Of a DNA stretch of 64,000 bases, positions 12,446 through 23,570 are shown piece after piece. A program made the translations under genes and the position numbers. The notes beneath the pieces are model-generated. The model saw only the letters and a program-made list of their open reading frames with translations, did no database searches and was not told the origin of the DNA. Where the stretch lies: the NCBI GenBank assembly GCA_030248135.1, contig JASANC010004505.1, forward strand, positions 22,602-86,601, given 5' to 3'. Origin of the DNA: Theristus sp. LFF4_11 (taxonomy: Eukaryota; Nematoda; Chromadorea; Monhysterida; Xyalidae). Positions within the stretch are counted from its first letter, which is position 1. The number at the start of each line of letters is the position of its first letter.

Positions 12446-15400
12446 ATGTACTTTGCATCCACCGAGTTTTTTCTTTCGAGCCTTTCAGATTTCCCGTTTC
12501 CCGATAGTATTTCTTCGGAGCAGTTTGTGCATTCAAATAAAAGCCCTGTATTGAGTGGGATGTCTTCCGACCGCTCGCCACCGCACGTCACGCTGTGCTA
12601 CCTGGCCTATAGTGAAGTGACGCTATTCTCGGTGGTACTCAGCGGCTATCTCACCGTGGCTGTCTCGATCCTCGGGATCTTCGCGAACGTCTACGCGGTG
12701 GGCATCATCAAACGCTTCAATGTGCACAAGGTGCGGCGATGCTTTTGTGTTTGGTTGTGATCCTGCCGATGATTTTCAAATATGATCACACACGCAACAG
12801 AAGAACAATGTACAAGGTAGATGTGAATGTGCGGTGTAGATACAGATGCAGATGTTCTGTGCAGACGCATAAACAGACAGAATCCCGTGCAGAAAAAACA
12901 TTCGTTTTGAAAAAGACCAGATGGATGAGCAAATTTAGTGAGTTCAGGGTCACCGCGCTGTCGTTTTTATTGTTTCTGAAAATTTTCCGCATCTGCGTCG
13001 ATATCTACACGAACATCTGCATCTACATCTAAACTGTTGTTCTGCGTGTATTTTTCAAGTTTAAAAACGTGTATACTTTTATTGAACCGACACTTTCAAA
13101 ACGAAATTACAGAAAAAAACTCACTCGCCACCCTTAGCAGCGCGTTCTTTTGAACTGCATTTGTTTCAGTCGAAGGGTTCGGATTCGACGGAGCCAATGG
13201 GAGGTCGCAGTGAAACAGCCGTAAGCGCTGTCGCTAATTAACGCATCGTTTGCGCGCCCACAATGCTTCCTTTTGCACATGTTTCTTTTGTCCTTATGCC
13301 CACGACTTGCATTTATTGAAAACCATTAACACTTCACGACACCCCACACTGCGCTTCACGTGCGTGTATTCACTTCACTTCACTTCACTTCACTTCACTT
13401 CACTTCACTTCACTTCACTTCACTTCACTTTACTTCACATCAAGTGTTTGAGCACTTCAAGTTGACGCAACTGCCTCCAGCACAATAAAAAGCTTTTTAG
13501 CCTGAGCGAGAGCTTTTTTGCAGAACACAGAGCTTTAGAAAAAATACAGCACGGCATCGTAATTGCAAGAAGCCATTGGGATTGGGTGTTTGATTTTCTG
13601 AAAACCTATACATTCTCTATTCATACTGTGATGCAAACGTTTGCAAATGCTCTGTTCACTGCGAAAGCGTGACAGGTTTCAACAAACCTTAAAGTATGGC
13701 CGAATACCGTAAAGTCTTGCATATAAGGTTCCTCCCACTTATAAGACCCCCACCCAAAAGTGGGTGGAGTGTCACACGGCGGGAAACCAAAAAATTTAAA
13801 ATTTTGACTTGGTCGAAATCCTACTCCGTTTATAAGGCCCGGAATTCCTAATGTTCGCTTTATAAGACCTCCTCCCACTTATAAGGCTGTCACACGAATT
13901 TCCACTTTTTTTCAGAAATTTTTGATTTTCAAATTTATATAAGGAGACCTTATATGCAAGACTTTACGGTAAATAAGACAGCCCTGTTATTCTCAATCAA
14001 GGCGGGATTAGTCGCAGAGTAAAAGTTTTCTTTTTCATCAACGCCAAGATATAATTGCCAGTCGTGTGTGCAAGAGAGAAGTAATGAACAACAGAATAGC
14101 ACTAAGAATCAATTTGTTTCAAAAAAATAACACGTTCAAATTTCACACACAATTTGATGTCTAAACGTCTTTTTTCTTTCATATTCAAATTTCGCGCGCT
14201 CCTCGCACCCTGAAAAAAGCTGCCATGTTCACTCGGCCATTCCGTGCTGTATTGTGGATTTATTCAAACGTGTCCAAACTAAAATGACGTCATTTGCTTT
14301 GAAAACGCCCGTTTGTCAAAGTACATGCACTAAAATGTCAGTTTCATGTGACTGATTCGACATTCACGCATTTGTTTTACGGGAAGAAACCGGCTAAAAC
14401 GGAAAGGTCTGCTTTGCTGTGAACGACAAGCGCCATATGTTCTGCGGCACATGACGTCATTTCAGTGGGACACGTTTGCAAAAACAGGCCATACAAATGC
14501 GTGCGCAGGCGTACGCGAGTCTACTGCGTTGGCTGGTGCTTAGTGACAGCTGTCTGCTGGCGTGTGCGGTGCTGTTGTACGCATTGCGCGTCGTCACCGA
14601 GTCCGACCACATTGACCTGCCAGTGCTGACGCACCTGTCACGGCTGTCGTTGACGCCGACGCACGCGGTGATGATCGCGAACTCCTGGCTCGTCGTGCTG
14701 GTCGCTTCCGCCCGGTACGAAGCGGTCGCGCGCCCGATCACAGTGAACACCTGTCAGTGGTTGAACGGTTTCTTTTTTCTTTTTGAAACTGGTTTTTTTG
14801 CTAGTTTTTTGGCGGTTTTTTTGCGAATCATCGTTTCGGCGCGGTTGTCTGATTGAGCCGAATATATGAGCGGTGTAGCATTGATTGTTAGTGTTGAGTT
14901 CGTATTCTTCTGTTGTGAACACAAACTCCAGCCAATCCTGGTGCACGGCATAGGCAGTTCAAGCGGAGAAATGTCATCACACAGCTATTGGTTATTTCGG
15001 CGTGTGTGCTTTTCACACACTGAACTGATCAAAAACGGAGCCGCTATTTTTAGGGCCAGATGTACATTTAAGCGGCATTCATGAAGCAGTATTTAGTGAC
15101 GCGCAGCTACGTGTTAAAACATAGCTACGCGGTCAATAAATACTGCTTCATGAATGCCCCTTTACCCTCGTTCTTGCCGCCAATCCAACGTTGCCTACCA
15201 CACCCATTGCACAGCCGTATTCACACGCGCCCCACACCGTCTCGCGTTGTCCGTGCTCTGCGTGGCGTTTTTATTCGCGCTACCGCGTCACTTCGAGAAG
15301 GAGATCGTCGAGTGCGTACACAATCGCACCGGTCAGGTGCGGCCAGCTGGCGACCACAGTGCCAGTAGTGACGCCATTCCTGCCGCCCTGCTCAGTGTGA

Positions 15401-17387
15401 TGGCCGTGCCGACGCCGTTCCGACAGAGTATCGTCTATCATTTGTCGTACAGGGTCTGTGCCGGAAATTGCGAGAATTCTACGGCCGCTTTTCGTCCTAT
15501 TTTTTGAACACAGTATGGCCGAATGCATGTAAATAAGACGGTTCTCGTTTTCTTAATCAAGGTGGAATCAGTCGCAGACTAGGAGTTGTCTCTTTTTCAA
15601 GAATGCCAAGATGATTCTCAATCGTGTGTGCAATCGAGAAAGAATGAACGGAATAAATCAGTTTTAAAAAACACGTCAATTTTGACACACCGTTATTTGG
15701 TTTCTGATAAAAACCCTGAAAAAAGCTGCCATGTTCACTCGGCCATACCGAACTTTTATTACAATTGCTACTTGCTTGCTATTTTGAATGGATTGAATAA
15801 CATTTCAAATAAAAATCCACACTGAAATGCAGATAATCGGCAATCTGTTGTGGGTGAACGGAGTACCATTCACGATCGTCTTTGTGCTCGGCTTTCGTAT
15901 GGTCTCGTTGGTGAGGACGGCGCTACGAGACCCGGAGCTGGAAAGTGCAATCAGGCAACGCCAACGTCAGTTGTTTTGGGCATTGGTTGTTTTTTACACC
16001 AACTGTCGAACTCTATACTCGACACAACAAAACCAACTTTTTTCAACAAAATTATTGCATTCAATTCCGCAGTTTAACGGAAAATTATAGGCTATCAGCT
16101 GATTGGTTGGTAGGGATGGATGCTTTCTGTGCAGGCATTGCTGTGGAGGTGGAGTATCGCCTATGCACAGAAAGCGTGTGCCTCCCATGATCACCAACCA
16201 GTCAGCTGATAGCTGACAGCTGATAAAATAACACAAAAAATTCAACAGGTTGTCTGTCGAGTGCGACTGATACTGGCTTCAGCAAACGGCTTTTAACGAA
16301 CCGATAGATTTCACTCAACATTTCGATGGTTGATTTACAGTATTTCTTGCAGTGTCCAACGAACGCCAAGTAACCGTGATGGTATTGGTGGTGGTGTTAA
16401 AGTTTCTGATCGCGCACATTCTGCCTGTCTTCTGCGACGTCGTCGAGTTCGTCTACTGGGAGTCGGAGCTCATATTACCGTGGTAAAAACACGCTAAGAA
16501 CAGGTGTACGGTATCGAACTGTGCGTGCCTCAGGGTGTCCCGCCGCCGCGTGATTTCCCGGAATTAAAAAAGTGTAGCAACAACACGGCACTTGGCGTTT
16601 CGGCCGTTTGTTAGTGAGACGGACACCACGAACAGGAAACCGGACACTTGTTCGGACACACTGTTTATCGTGACGACTTGTGTGACTTTATGTTACTGAG
16701 AAATATTGTGCATTTATTCAAACGTGTCCGGACTAAAATGACGTCATTTGTTTTAAAAACGCCCGTTTGTCAAAATAACAGGCACTAAAATGTCAGTTTG
16801 ATGTGACTGATTCGACATTCACCATTTGTTTACCGGAAGAAATCGGCTAAACGGAAAGTCTGGTTTGCTGTGAACAGCAAGCGCATGTTTGGCGGCACAT
16901 GACGTCATTTCAGTGGGACACGTTTGAAAAAATAGGTCATACCTATACCCCAGTCCAGAGACGCACAATGTGAGTGTCTGGCCTGCGTACGGAGGATTTG
17001 AAGAAAAACGCGCGTGTTCTCCCAGTTCTGATTCAACACTGACGTCAGAATAAAATAACGAGATTTTTTTCATCACGCTTTTGAACCTTTTCTGAGCTAC
17101 ACTTCGTTTCTTCATAGTTCGAGTGTGGTCTCCTTTACAGCCCACCAGTGTAGCGATGTTGTATCAAAACGATCATGTTTGCCTCATGATATATCTTCCG
17201 AAACCTTTTTTCGTACTATTTTGTCAGGTTCGATTATCTGAATTCGTTGTCAAACTTCACGCTCGTGCTGAACAGCGCCACAAACACGCTCGTTTACGCG
17301 CGCTGGGGCGCCGAAATGCGCCGATTGCAGCGGACATTGTTTCAGTTGGCTATTTTTTTTCAGTTTCTCTGTGTCTCGGCACAATAA
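12446..17387 (+). CDS. Rhodopsin-family GPCR, FMRFamide/myosuppressin-receptor-like
   Basis: Six exons: 12446-12730, 14509-14752, 15215-15453, 15833-15965, 16353-16482 and 17228-17387. The phases 0,1,0,1,2 all close, giving 396 aa (358 aa if the in-frame ATG at 12560 is used). Class A landmarks are visible: TM1 Asn81 (GIFANVYAV), TM2 Asp108 (LVLSDSCLL), the end of TM3 as SARYEAVARP (DRY variant with Arg164), an ectodomain loop with a Cys and the N-glycosylation motif CVHNRT, TM5 Pro (VNGVPFTIVF), TM6 LIAHILPVFCD, and TM7 LNSATNTLVYARW in place of NPxxY. This pattern fits the neuropeptide (FMRFamide/DMSR) receptors that expanded in nematodes, which act through G proteins at the plasma membrane. 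The exact ligand cannot be assigned. Every intron contains a MITE. AATAAA lies at 17525. Confidence 0.85.
13373..13434. repeat. (CACTT)n microsatellite
   Basis: About 12 tandem CACTT/TTCAC units in GPCR intron 1, with one variant (CTTTACTTCACATC) at the 3' end. Confidence 0.9.
13690..14245. mobile_element. MITE family B copy 1, interrupted by a family A MITE
   Basis: The left end GTATGGCCGAA and right end TCACTCGGCCATTCCGT are imperfect inverted repeats. The body has the family hallmarks CAAGGCGGGATTAGTCGCAG and CCTGAAAAAAGCTGCCATG. A complete family A element (13705-13971) splits the sequence GAATAAATAAG at its TA. It lies in GPCR intron 1. Confidence 0.85.
13705..13971. mobile_element. MITE family A, complete (nested)
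   Basis: Perfect terminal inverted repeats of about 25 nt begin TACCGTAAAGTCTTGCATAT and end with the complement. Length is 267 bp and there is no coding frame. It is inserted in a family B copy, and removing it while keeping one TA restores the family B sequence. This demonstrates a TA target duplication of the Tc1/mariner type. Confidence 0.9.
14250..14481. mobile_element. MITE family C copy 1
   Basis: The ends TTCAAACGTGTCC and GGGACACGTTTG are inverted, each followed inward by AATGACGTCATTT. The body has AAACGCCCGTTTGTCAAAG and ATGTGACTGATTCGACATTC. It ends about 27 nt before the acceptor of GPCR exon 2. Confidence 0.85.
15067..15164. mobile_element. Foldback element family E, copy 1
   Basis: A near-perfect palindrome: TTAAGCGGCATTCATGAAGC...GCTTCATGAATGCCCCTTTA with GTAGCT arms around a short AACAT-type loop. 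It would form a hairpin with about 40-bp arms. TTAA-like ends recall piggyBac-type targets. It lies in GPCR intron 2. Confidence 0.85.
15510..15750. mobile_element. MITE family B copy 2
   Basis: Uninterrupted copy: ACAGTATGGCCGAATGC at the left end and TTCACTCGGCCATACCG at the right end, with the CAGTCGCAGACTAGGAG and AAAAAGCTGCCATG core. It fills most of GPCR intron 3. Confidence 0.85.
16092..16211. mobile_element. Foldback element family F, copy 1
   Basis: Arms CTATCAGCTGATTGGTTGG and CCAACCAGTCAGCTGATAG are inverted, with ATGCTTTCTGTGCA/TGCACAGAAAGC completing about 50-nt arms. It lies in GPCR intron 4. Confidence 0.8.
16706..16930. mobile_element. MITE family C copy 2
   Basis: Ends TTCAAACGTGTCC and GGGACACGTTTGAA with internal TGACGTCATTTGTTTTAAAA; closely similar to copy 1. 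It lies in GPCR intron 5. Confidence 0.85.
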
Positions 17388-17524
17388 TCCGGTTTGCAAC
17401 TTTGTGAAAAAACTGGAAAACACTTTGCGTGTGACTCACTAACCAAAAGATGACACCAGGTTTCTGTCCACTCTTCCGCAGTCATGATCCAAATCCAGCT
17501 AATGAACAAAAACTGTAACTTTGA

Positions 17525-17530
17525 AATAAA
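17525..17530 (+). terminator. Candidate polyadenylation signal of the GPCR
   Basis: AATAAA lies 138 bp after the GPCR stop. It is followed 50 bp later by the acceptor TTTTTTTCAG at 17579-17588, which sits 25 bp before the globin ATG. Confidence 0.5.
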
Positions 17531-17613
17531 TGGTCCGTAAATTCTAATTGGAGTTACAAACAACCACAGTTTCTCTCGTTTTTTTCAGCGCAGAGAACCA
17601 GAAAAACGAGAAC

Positions 17614-18972
17614 ATGCCGCTGATTTCCAACTGTCGCGGCATTGATTCCAACATTCGATCAAGTAAATGGTTTTTTTACGTGGTTACTGATGAAAAAAAA
17701 CTGCAGAGTCAACATTCCTCAGTGATCCACTAGTGCAACTTTACCTAACACGCATCACGTGTGTGATCAGCTGTGTTTCTGTGTTTTTTTTACCACAGTT
17801 GCCACCGCCCGACGTCCGTCGATGTTGCGATTCAAGGATGACGAAATCTCTCAAATTCGAGAACAATGGAACGCTTGTGTGACGAAGCACGGGGATGCGG
17901 TCGGCTTAGAGGTGACCCTAGTGCCAGCCATAATTAATGTGCCCCTCTAAACTCCGCCCCTCTATACTCTGTGTGTGTGTGGCAAGGCTGCGAGCTCCAT
18001 CGAGCTCGCGAGCTCGAGGGCACTCAAACTGCGCATTATTGTGGCTGGCACTGTAGCTGATGCAGTTTGATGTTCTCTGCGTAATTATGAAGTTTTTTTT
18101 CTGCACAATCGACAGCCCGATATAAGAAGCCGGATTCGGTTCTTTGTCACTGATGTTTTCCAGCCTCGATCCGCTTGACCCGGCACTCGTTCGGAATAGT
18201 GTTTTTTTTCAGTGGTTGATTTTGTACCGTATTTGTTTCAACGCGCAGATTTTAAAAAATCAACAAACAATAATGTCTTTTGCTCAGAAAAATAGCATGT
18301 ATGGTCAGTCAGTTCTAAAATTTGATTATGATCGTTTCAAGAAGATCGACCGGAGGCACAAAAGTCTCACGGCCTAAGGAAAAACCGCACAACCGAACCA
18401 AACCCGTAAAACGTCAGCCCACAGCAAAACGTCTACCGTAACCTAATTTTGAATTCCGTGAAACATTTACCTATCCCCGTGTGCAAATGCACTCAGTCCC
18501 GGAAGCAAAATGAGAAATAATAGCTTACATACAGCTGTGGTCGGTTCATTGGCAGCACGTTTTCTCACTCCCAACCACATACAGTTCAAAACCGTCGCAG
18601 GTTCTGCTGGAAATCCTCGAGCAACAACCGCTGATGCGGCGTGTTTTCGCCGGCTGCGAAGCGGCGCCAGAGAAAGAGCAATGGGCGAAACTGGCGAATG
18701 TGCGCAAACAGGGCGTCATCATCACGAGAACGTTTGACATGGTACGGTAATATCTTTTATTTTGCTCCCGCGTCTCAATGCGCGCATAGACGGGTAAGCA
18801 GTCTCATACGCGACGCGGGAATTCAAAATTGGCAATGGCATCAGAGTCCACTAAATAAGGCCGGTTCACAGGCTATTCTAGATAACCACGTACAGATTGA
18901 AACTAGTCTCCTTTTATACGCCCACAACCGCATTGGAGTCGCCGATCTTAACGAAAAGACAATAAACGACGA

Positions 18973-19032
<60 letters not shown>

Positions 19033-19561
19033 GATTTATAGGCGATGTTTTAGCGCCAGGGCTAACCCAGAGAAGCGTACAGAACGCCATTGAGCAGGGC
19101 GCCCATCGAGTTTTCTCTGTCATTAAAGTGCCTATACAACCCTCGGCGGGGCTCGATCCCCCGAGCGCACAGACTGCAGTCTAACGCACTACCACCAGGC
19201 CACGAGCGGTGACATTATTCAGGTGATCGATCAACTGACGCAGCAGAGCTCGGAGGCGCAAACGACGGCGCTGACGGCGCTCGAGGACATCGGTCGCAGT
19301 CACTATCAGCTCGGCGTCAACTTCACGTCCGAGTCGTGGCAGGCGGCCAAGTGTCGTCTGTTGTTGTTGGTGTTGGAGTTGGAATCGGACGAAGCGCGAC
19401 GGGCGCTGCGAGATCGCGAGCGCACGGACGTGGTCGCGTGGAATCGCCTGTTGACGCACGCGTTGAACGCCGTGAAACGCGGATTCACGGAGGAGACGAT
19501 GCACCATTGCTTGATACACCGCAACTCGCCGCGACCCTCCAACGTGTCGTTGTTGTTTTAG
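17614..19561 (+). CDS. Globin, nematode-like
   Basis: Exons are 17614-17662, 17799-17911, 18601-18741 and 19223-19561; phases 1,0,0 close and give 213 aa. The globin fold is recognisable: A-helix Trp40 (REQW), C2 Pro64, CD1 Phe70 exactly six residues later, Gln92 at the expected distal E7 position (RKQGVI), and proximal F8 His128 (EDIGRSHYQLGV), followed by a GH region and a C-terminal extension after VKRGF. The 16-residue N-terminal exon (MPLISNCRGIDS) and the last 20 residues lie outside the fold. The protein should bind haem and oxygen intracellularly; Gln at E7 is common in nematode globins. An acceptor-like TTTTTTTCAG just before the ATG has no visible upstream exon, so it may be a trans-splice site or end a 5'UTR intron. 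Intron 3 consists almost wholly of two mobile elements. Confidence 0.88.
18746..18972 (+). mobile_element. Dispersed repeat family D, copy 1
   Basis: The shared core is ATATCTTTTATTTTG, CGTCTCAATGCGCGC, GACGCGGGAATTCAAAATTG, and AGATTGAAACTAG. It begins about 5 nt after the globin intron 3 donor. Four copies occur in the window; there is no coding frame and no clear inverted termini, so it is possibly a SINE body. Confidence 0.75.
18976..19213 (-). mobile_element. SINE-1 copy 2 with (CAA)n tail, antisense
   Basis: A (GTT)19-like tract followed by the reverse complement of the SINE body, ending CCAGGCCACGAGCGGTGAC. Only nine bases (ATTATTCAG) separate the SINE head from globin exon 4. Confidence 0.9.
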
Positions 19562-20186
19562 TTGGATTTTTTGAATAATTAGATTTTAGCTGAAGCACGC
19601 ACCCTCAGATCGATTTGTGGAACATCTGTACCAAACTACGACGGCGGGTTTTCTGGGAACGGAAGGCTCGATCGCAATACAGGGTGCGCCTCGATTGCGC
19701 TCCTTTTGCTTGATATAGCAATCTGAAAAATCACCGCAAGAGAAACATTTTACAGTAACTCGGATATGTATTCCAAATTTGCCCTTTGTAAAAAAAAGCT
19801 TGGCTTAGGCTTCGGTTCAGACTGGGGCCACAATTTTGATTTGGCGTGCTCATTTTTTTGCGGTGATCTTAGAATCTTATTATCTGCACTCAACCAAATT
19901 GAGTTGAGGAGACCTTTTGTGGAGGAAAAGTGTTGATTCTGTTTGTTATTGATTGTCAGATTTCACTAGAATTGTGACTTTTTTAATAACTGTTGTTAAG
20001 CTAAGACGATGTAATATCAAATGATTGTCCATCGGACTGGAAACTTTGGTTGTTTGTACTTTTTTGTTTCACACTGAGATAAAAAGGTAAAAAGAAGTGA
20101 TGAATTAAGCGAAATTAAAAAAATCAAAAAAAACATTTAGTGGAAAGATGCAATAAATAACTTTTAAACTTAATGAATCGAATCAA
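19562..20186. other. Intergenic, convergent gene ends
   Basis: AT-rich spacer between the globin stop and the stop of the minus-strand Cys-rich gene. A sense AATAAA occurs near 20152. Nothing else supported. Confidence 0.5.
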
Positions 20187-21461
20187 TCAATTTTTAAATT
20201 CATCGTTGCCGTATTTCATGACAGCGTCCGGCATCACGAAACGGCCATCTGCAAAAATGCGTAAAAGTTGAAAAGTCAAAAAAGAATGTGCTTTGCTTGG
20301 TTTTATTTAAAAAAAACAGCGTTACATTTATTTTTCGGCAGCTCAACCCGCTTCGCGCAAAACGAGTAGTAACTTTCGATACATTGAGTGTCCGCGTTTC
20401 GTTCCTTGACCAGAAACCAACAGAGGCAATCACGCTGCAAAAAAGAGTGCGTACATTGTTTTTTTAGAATATCAGCTTTTCAAATGACCAGAAGTCTCCC
20501 TAGACAGGACCACACATCCAGGTGGACCAACCGATCCGATCGGTTGTATTTCAAGTTTGGGCCTAAATGGTCACGGCGCTGATGAAACCACTCATCACTT
20601 TTCCCGCAACTTTGCCGGCTGCTGTTTTCTCGGCGGAGCTCGGCGCAGCCGCAATCACCAAAAGTTAAGTTGCGGATCACACTGATCCGGAGTTTCTTAG
20701 ACCCAGTCCAGCCCCGGGCCACTGGTCCCGCACTGAACAGACCGACCCTGATCGTCCAGCCCGGTTTGCCGTCCTGACACTGCTCACTGGACATCGGATG
20801 CGACACGCTGTGCGTCCACGGAGACAACTGTGGACAGGGCGCCGTGTAGTCGTCGTAGTACTCGACGCTCTCGTCCTCGCACAACTCGGGCTCCTGAATA
20901 CATGATCACACGTGCTTGCGTTGAGTTTGAGTGTTACCGCTCGTGGCCTGGTGGTAGTGCGTTTAGGTCTTGTCTGTGCGCTCGGCAGATCGAGCCCCAC
21001 CGAGGGGTGTATAGACACTTAATGACAGAGAAACTCGATATGGGCGCCTCACTCAGTGGCGTTCTGTACGGTTCTCTCGGTTAGCCCTGACTGAAAACAT
21101 CGCCTAAAAATCTCAACAACAACAATAACAAAAAGTTTGGCTTTGATTGGTCCTCAAATAGATATGCCCCCAATCAGCCGGTGTATCCCGAACTTGATTC
21201 GATACGGTAGTACGATTACTGTAGCATGCATTGGGTCTCGACGCGATGTCGACTTCTTTCTCCTTCTTACGATGAACACCGAACAATTGACCAATGGTTG
21301 AGAAATTGTGCGGAGACACCCTTATGTGATTTTGTATAATCTAAACGCAGCGTGTTTCTTCACCTTGCATTCATAGCCGGTCACACAGAAGCGGTAGTCT
21401 CGTTTCGGCTTCCAGCAACATTCGGGATCCCGTTTCGGGGGTGGAATCGAGGTGCACAACG
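20187..21461 (-). CDS. Cys-rich protein, probably secreted (5' end not found)
   Basis: I do not recognise the family. Four exons join in phase: 21461-21364, 20893-20747, 20434-20326 and 20248-20187 (stop). Donors are GTGAAG, GTCGGT and GTAACG; acceptors are TTTCCAG, TATTCAG, CTGCAG and TTTGCAG. The first exon starts in phase 1, so at least one exon, expected to encode the start and a signal peptide, is missing upstream. The visible protein (about 137 aa) has many Cys (ECCWKPKRDYRFCVTGYECK, EPELCEDE, APCPQL, EQCQDG, RDCLCWF, TQCIES, SFCAKR), which suggests disulphide-bonded modules, and an acidic DESVEYYDDY stretch. An alternative longer exon 2 running to about 20660 is open but would break the phase to the next exon. 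A sense SINE and a family C MITE flank exon 1. Confidence 0.6.
20933..21131 (+). mobile_element. SINE-1 copy 3
   Basis: CTCGTGGCCTGGTGGTAGTG head, box B AGATCGAGCCC, body CTTAATGACAGAGAAACTCG, and an imperfect (CAA)n tail. It lies in the first visible intron of the Cys-rich gene, antisense to that gene. Confidence 0.85.
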
Positions 21462-21683
21462 CTGGAAACACGGAAAATTCAGATTGCTTTGCTTAATTCC
21501 TCCAACTGTTTTTTTTTCGAATTTTTTTTGAACTGGAATTGGGGTTTCCCGTTCAAGCGGTTACATTGTACAACTTGCATCCACACAAAAATAGGCGATT
21601 GTGTCCGGTATCCTTGTCTCTTTGGATATAGTGAGGTGGTGACCGGGTATCGCGTGGCGTTCCGAGAAATGGTATGACCTGTT

Positions 21684-21910
21684 TTTTCAAACGTGTCCCA
21701 CTGAAATGACGTCATGTGCCGCCAAACATGCGCTTGCCGCTCACAGCAAACCGGATTTTCCGTTTAACCGATTCCTTCCCGTAAACAAATGGTGAATGTC
21801 GAATCATAGTCAAACCAAACTGAAATTTTGGTGCCTGTACTTTGACAAACGGGCGTTTTTTTAAAGCAAATGACGTCATTTTAGTCCGGACACGTTTGAA
21901 TAAATCCACA
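21684..21910 (-). mobile_element. MITE family C copy 3
   Basis: Reverse-orientation copy: TTTCAAACGTGTCCCACTG at one end and GTCCGGACACGTTTGAA at the other, each with the adjacent TGACGTCA. Confidence 0.85.
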
Positions 21911-22774
21911 ATAGTAAAAGTGGCAATAAAAGTGGCAACACCATAAACTCGGCGCTTTAGAGCGAATTTTTTATTTCTGGGACACGGATACTTCGCGGGA
22001 CACACAGGCGGACACAGTGCACCGCACTTTTAGCGTGTCACTGACACAGCGTTGATTGGTCAGACAGACCAGCGTTCCGCAGCCAATCAGCATAACGCTT
22101 GAAGAGATATTTGAATTTTCAGTGCACTAACGATTTGCAGCGACCGATGATGACGCAACGAAACAAGCTCCAAGAATCACGATACACACTTTGAAAATCA
22201 TTTTTCTCCAAACTACTGACCAAAGAAATATGGGAATACTACTCAATCAAACTTTTTGGTAGACGGTAATTTGTAATTCGAAACAAAATGATGCGCAAAA
22301 ATTTCGCACGCATATTTCTTGTGGAATCCGCAATTTCGAGAAACAAAAACAGCCTCGCATAAACTTTTCCCCGCACACGTTTTTTTTTGTTCGATTTCAT
22401 CCATGCATAGCGCGTGTGTGTGCATTGTTCATTTTTTGAGCTTTTTTCGTTTGAAATTTTTCGTCGTGTATTTTTAAAGTTTTTTTTTATAGTTCGCGAC
22501 ATGTGCAAAATCAAAGCGTATTTAAAAATTTTGGTCATACATCTTTTTTACGGCAACAATGTGGTTTGGTCGCTTTTTTGGCCTCACATTCAAAACAAAA
22601 TAACCGACAAATTTTCGTTTTGCTGTCTTCAAATGCAGAAGTAGTAATTTAGTGTATTACAACCGTCTCGAGGCTAATGGATAAAACGCATTATTCGTGG
22701 CACAGCTGATGATTCCCGAAGTATTTGCACCATAAAACATGATGGCACTGCCTTGAAAGACTTGAATGAAGTGT
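21911..22774. other. Intergenic or undetected 5' exon region
   Basis: It begins with a GTGGCAACACCAT/GGGACACGG repeat also seen near 750. It is otherwise AT-rich and may hold the missing start exon of the Cys-rich gene, but no candidate was convincing. Confidence 0.35.
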
Positions 22775-23051
22775 ACAGTATGGTCGAATAAATAAGGCAG
22801 TCCTTGTATTCTCCATCAAGGCGGGATCAGTCGCAGACTAGGAGTTGTGTTTTTCAAGAATGCCAAGATAATTCCCAATTGTGTGTACAAGGGAGATAGA
22901 ATGAACAGAATAGCACGAAGACTGAATTAGTTAAAAAAACACGTCCAATTTGACACACAGTTGTGTTGTTGAACGTCTTTCTTCTTTCATTCAAATTTCG
23001 CGCTCTCCTTGCACCCTGAAAAAAGCTGCCATGTTTAAAGGGCCATTCCGT
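22775..23051. mobile_element. MITE family B copy 3
   Basis: ACAGTATGGTCGAATAAATA at one end and AAAGGGCCATTCCGT at the other. The intact left end shows the un-interrupted GAATAAATAAG target that the nested family A element split in copy 1. Confidence 0.85.
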
Positions 23052-23570
23052 AAAAAAAGCTGCCTTTTCAGTCAAATTGTTTGACTTTTTGCATTTTTAT
23101 GCTTTAGTTACACTTGCTGGTCAACTGAAATTCCGATGGTTTCAGCATGATTTTCATTTATCATTGTGCGCGGGGGCTGAAGAGAAAAAAAAGCATTTGA
23201 ACCAGCAGATTTACATAATTTTCTCTGAAGCTAACCAAAACAATGGTGAAACCTTTTTCTGAGTCGCAGCTGGACGAGTGAGAATAATAAACAAAATGGG
23301 GGCCGATTTGTCAGTCAGCTGACGAGACAAATATCATCCGGGAAAGTTTTTTGTCACAAATATTTGTTTCTCTCATGCAATGGATTGCCATGCAAGGTGC
23401 CATAAAAACGGTAAACACAACCAAAAAATGAATAACGGACTTTTTCGTGGACTTTTCTCCAAACAATTCAGAACTTTGACGTTTACCAGTTGGTCAGGAA
23501 ATCAACAGAAAAAAACAACTCGGCTCAGACAGACGAAAAAGAAAACAGGATTTTCCACGCTAAAAAATAC

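Noticed and set aside
18144..18230. Acceptor-like TTTCCAG and open stretch considered as a globin exon
   Set aside because: Globin exons 2 and 3 join directly in phase and give a normal A-to-C helix length, so no exon is needed here.
20480..20746. Extension of the second exon of the Cys-rich gene to the end of its open frame
   Set aside because: It would not join the next Cys-rich exon in phase; the GTCGGT donor at 20746 does.
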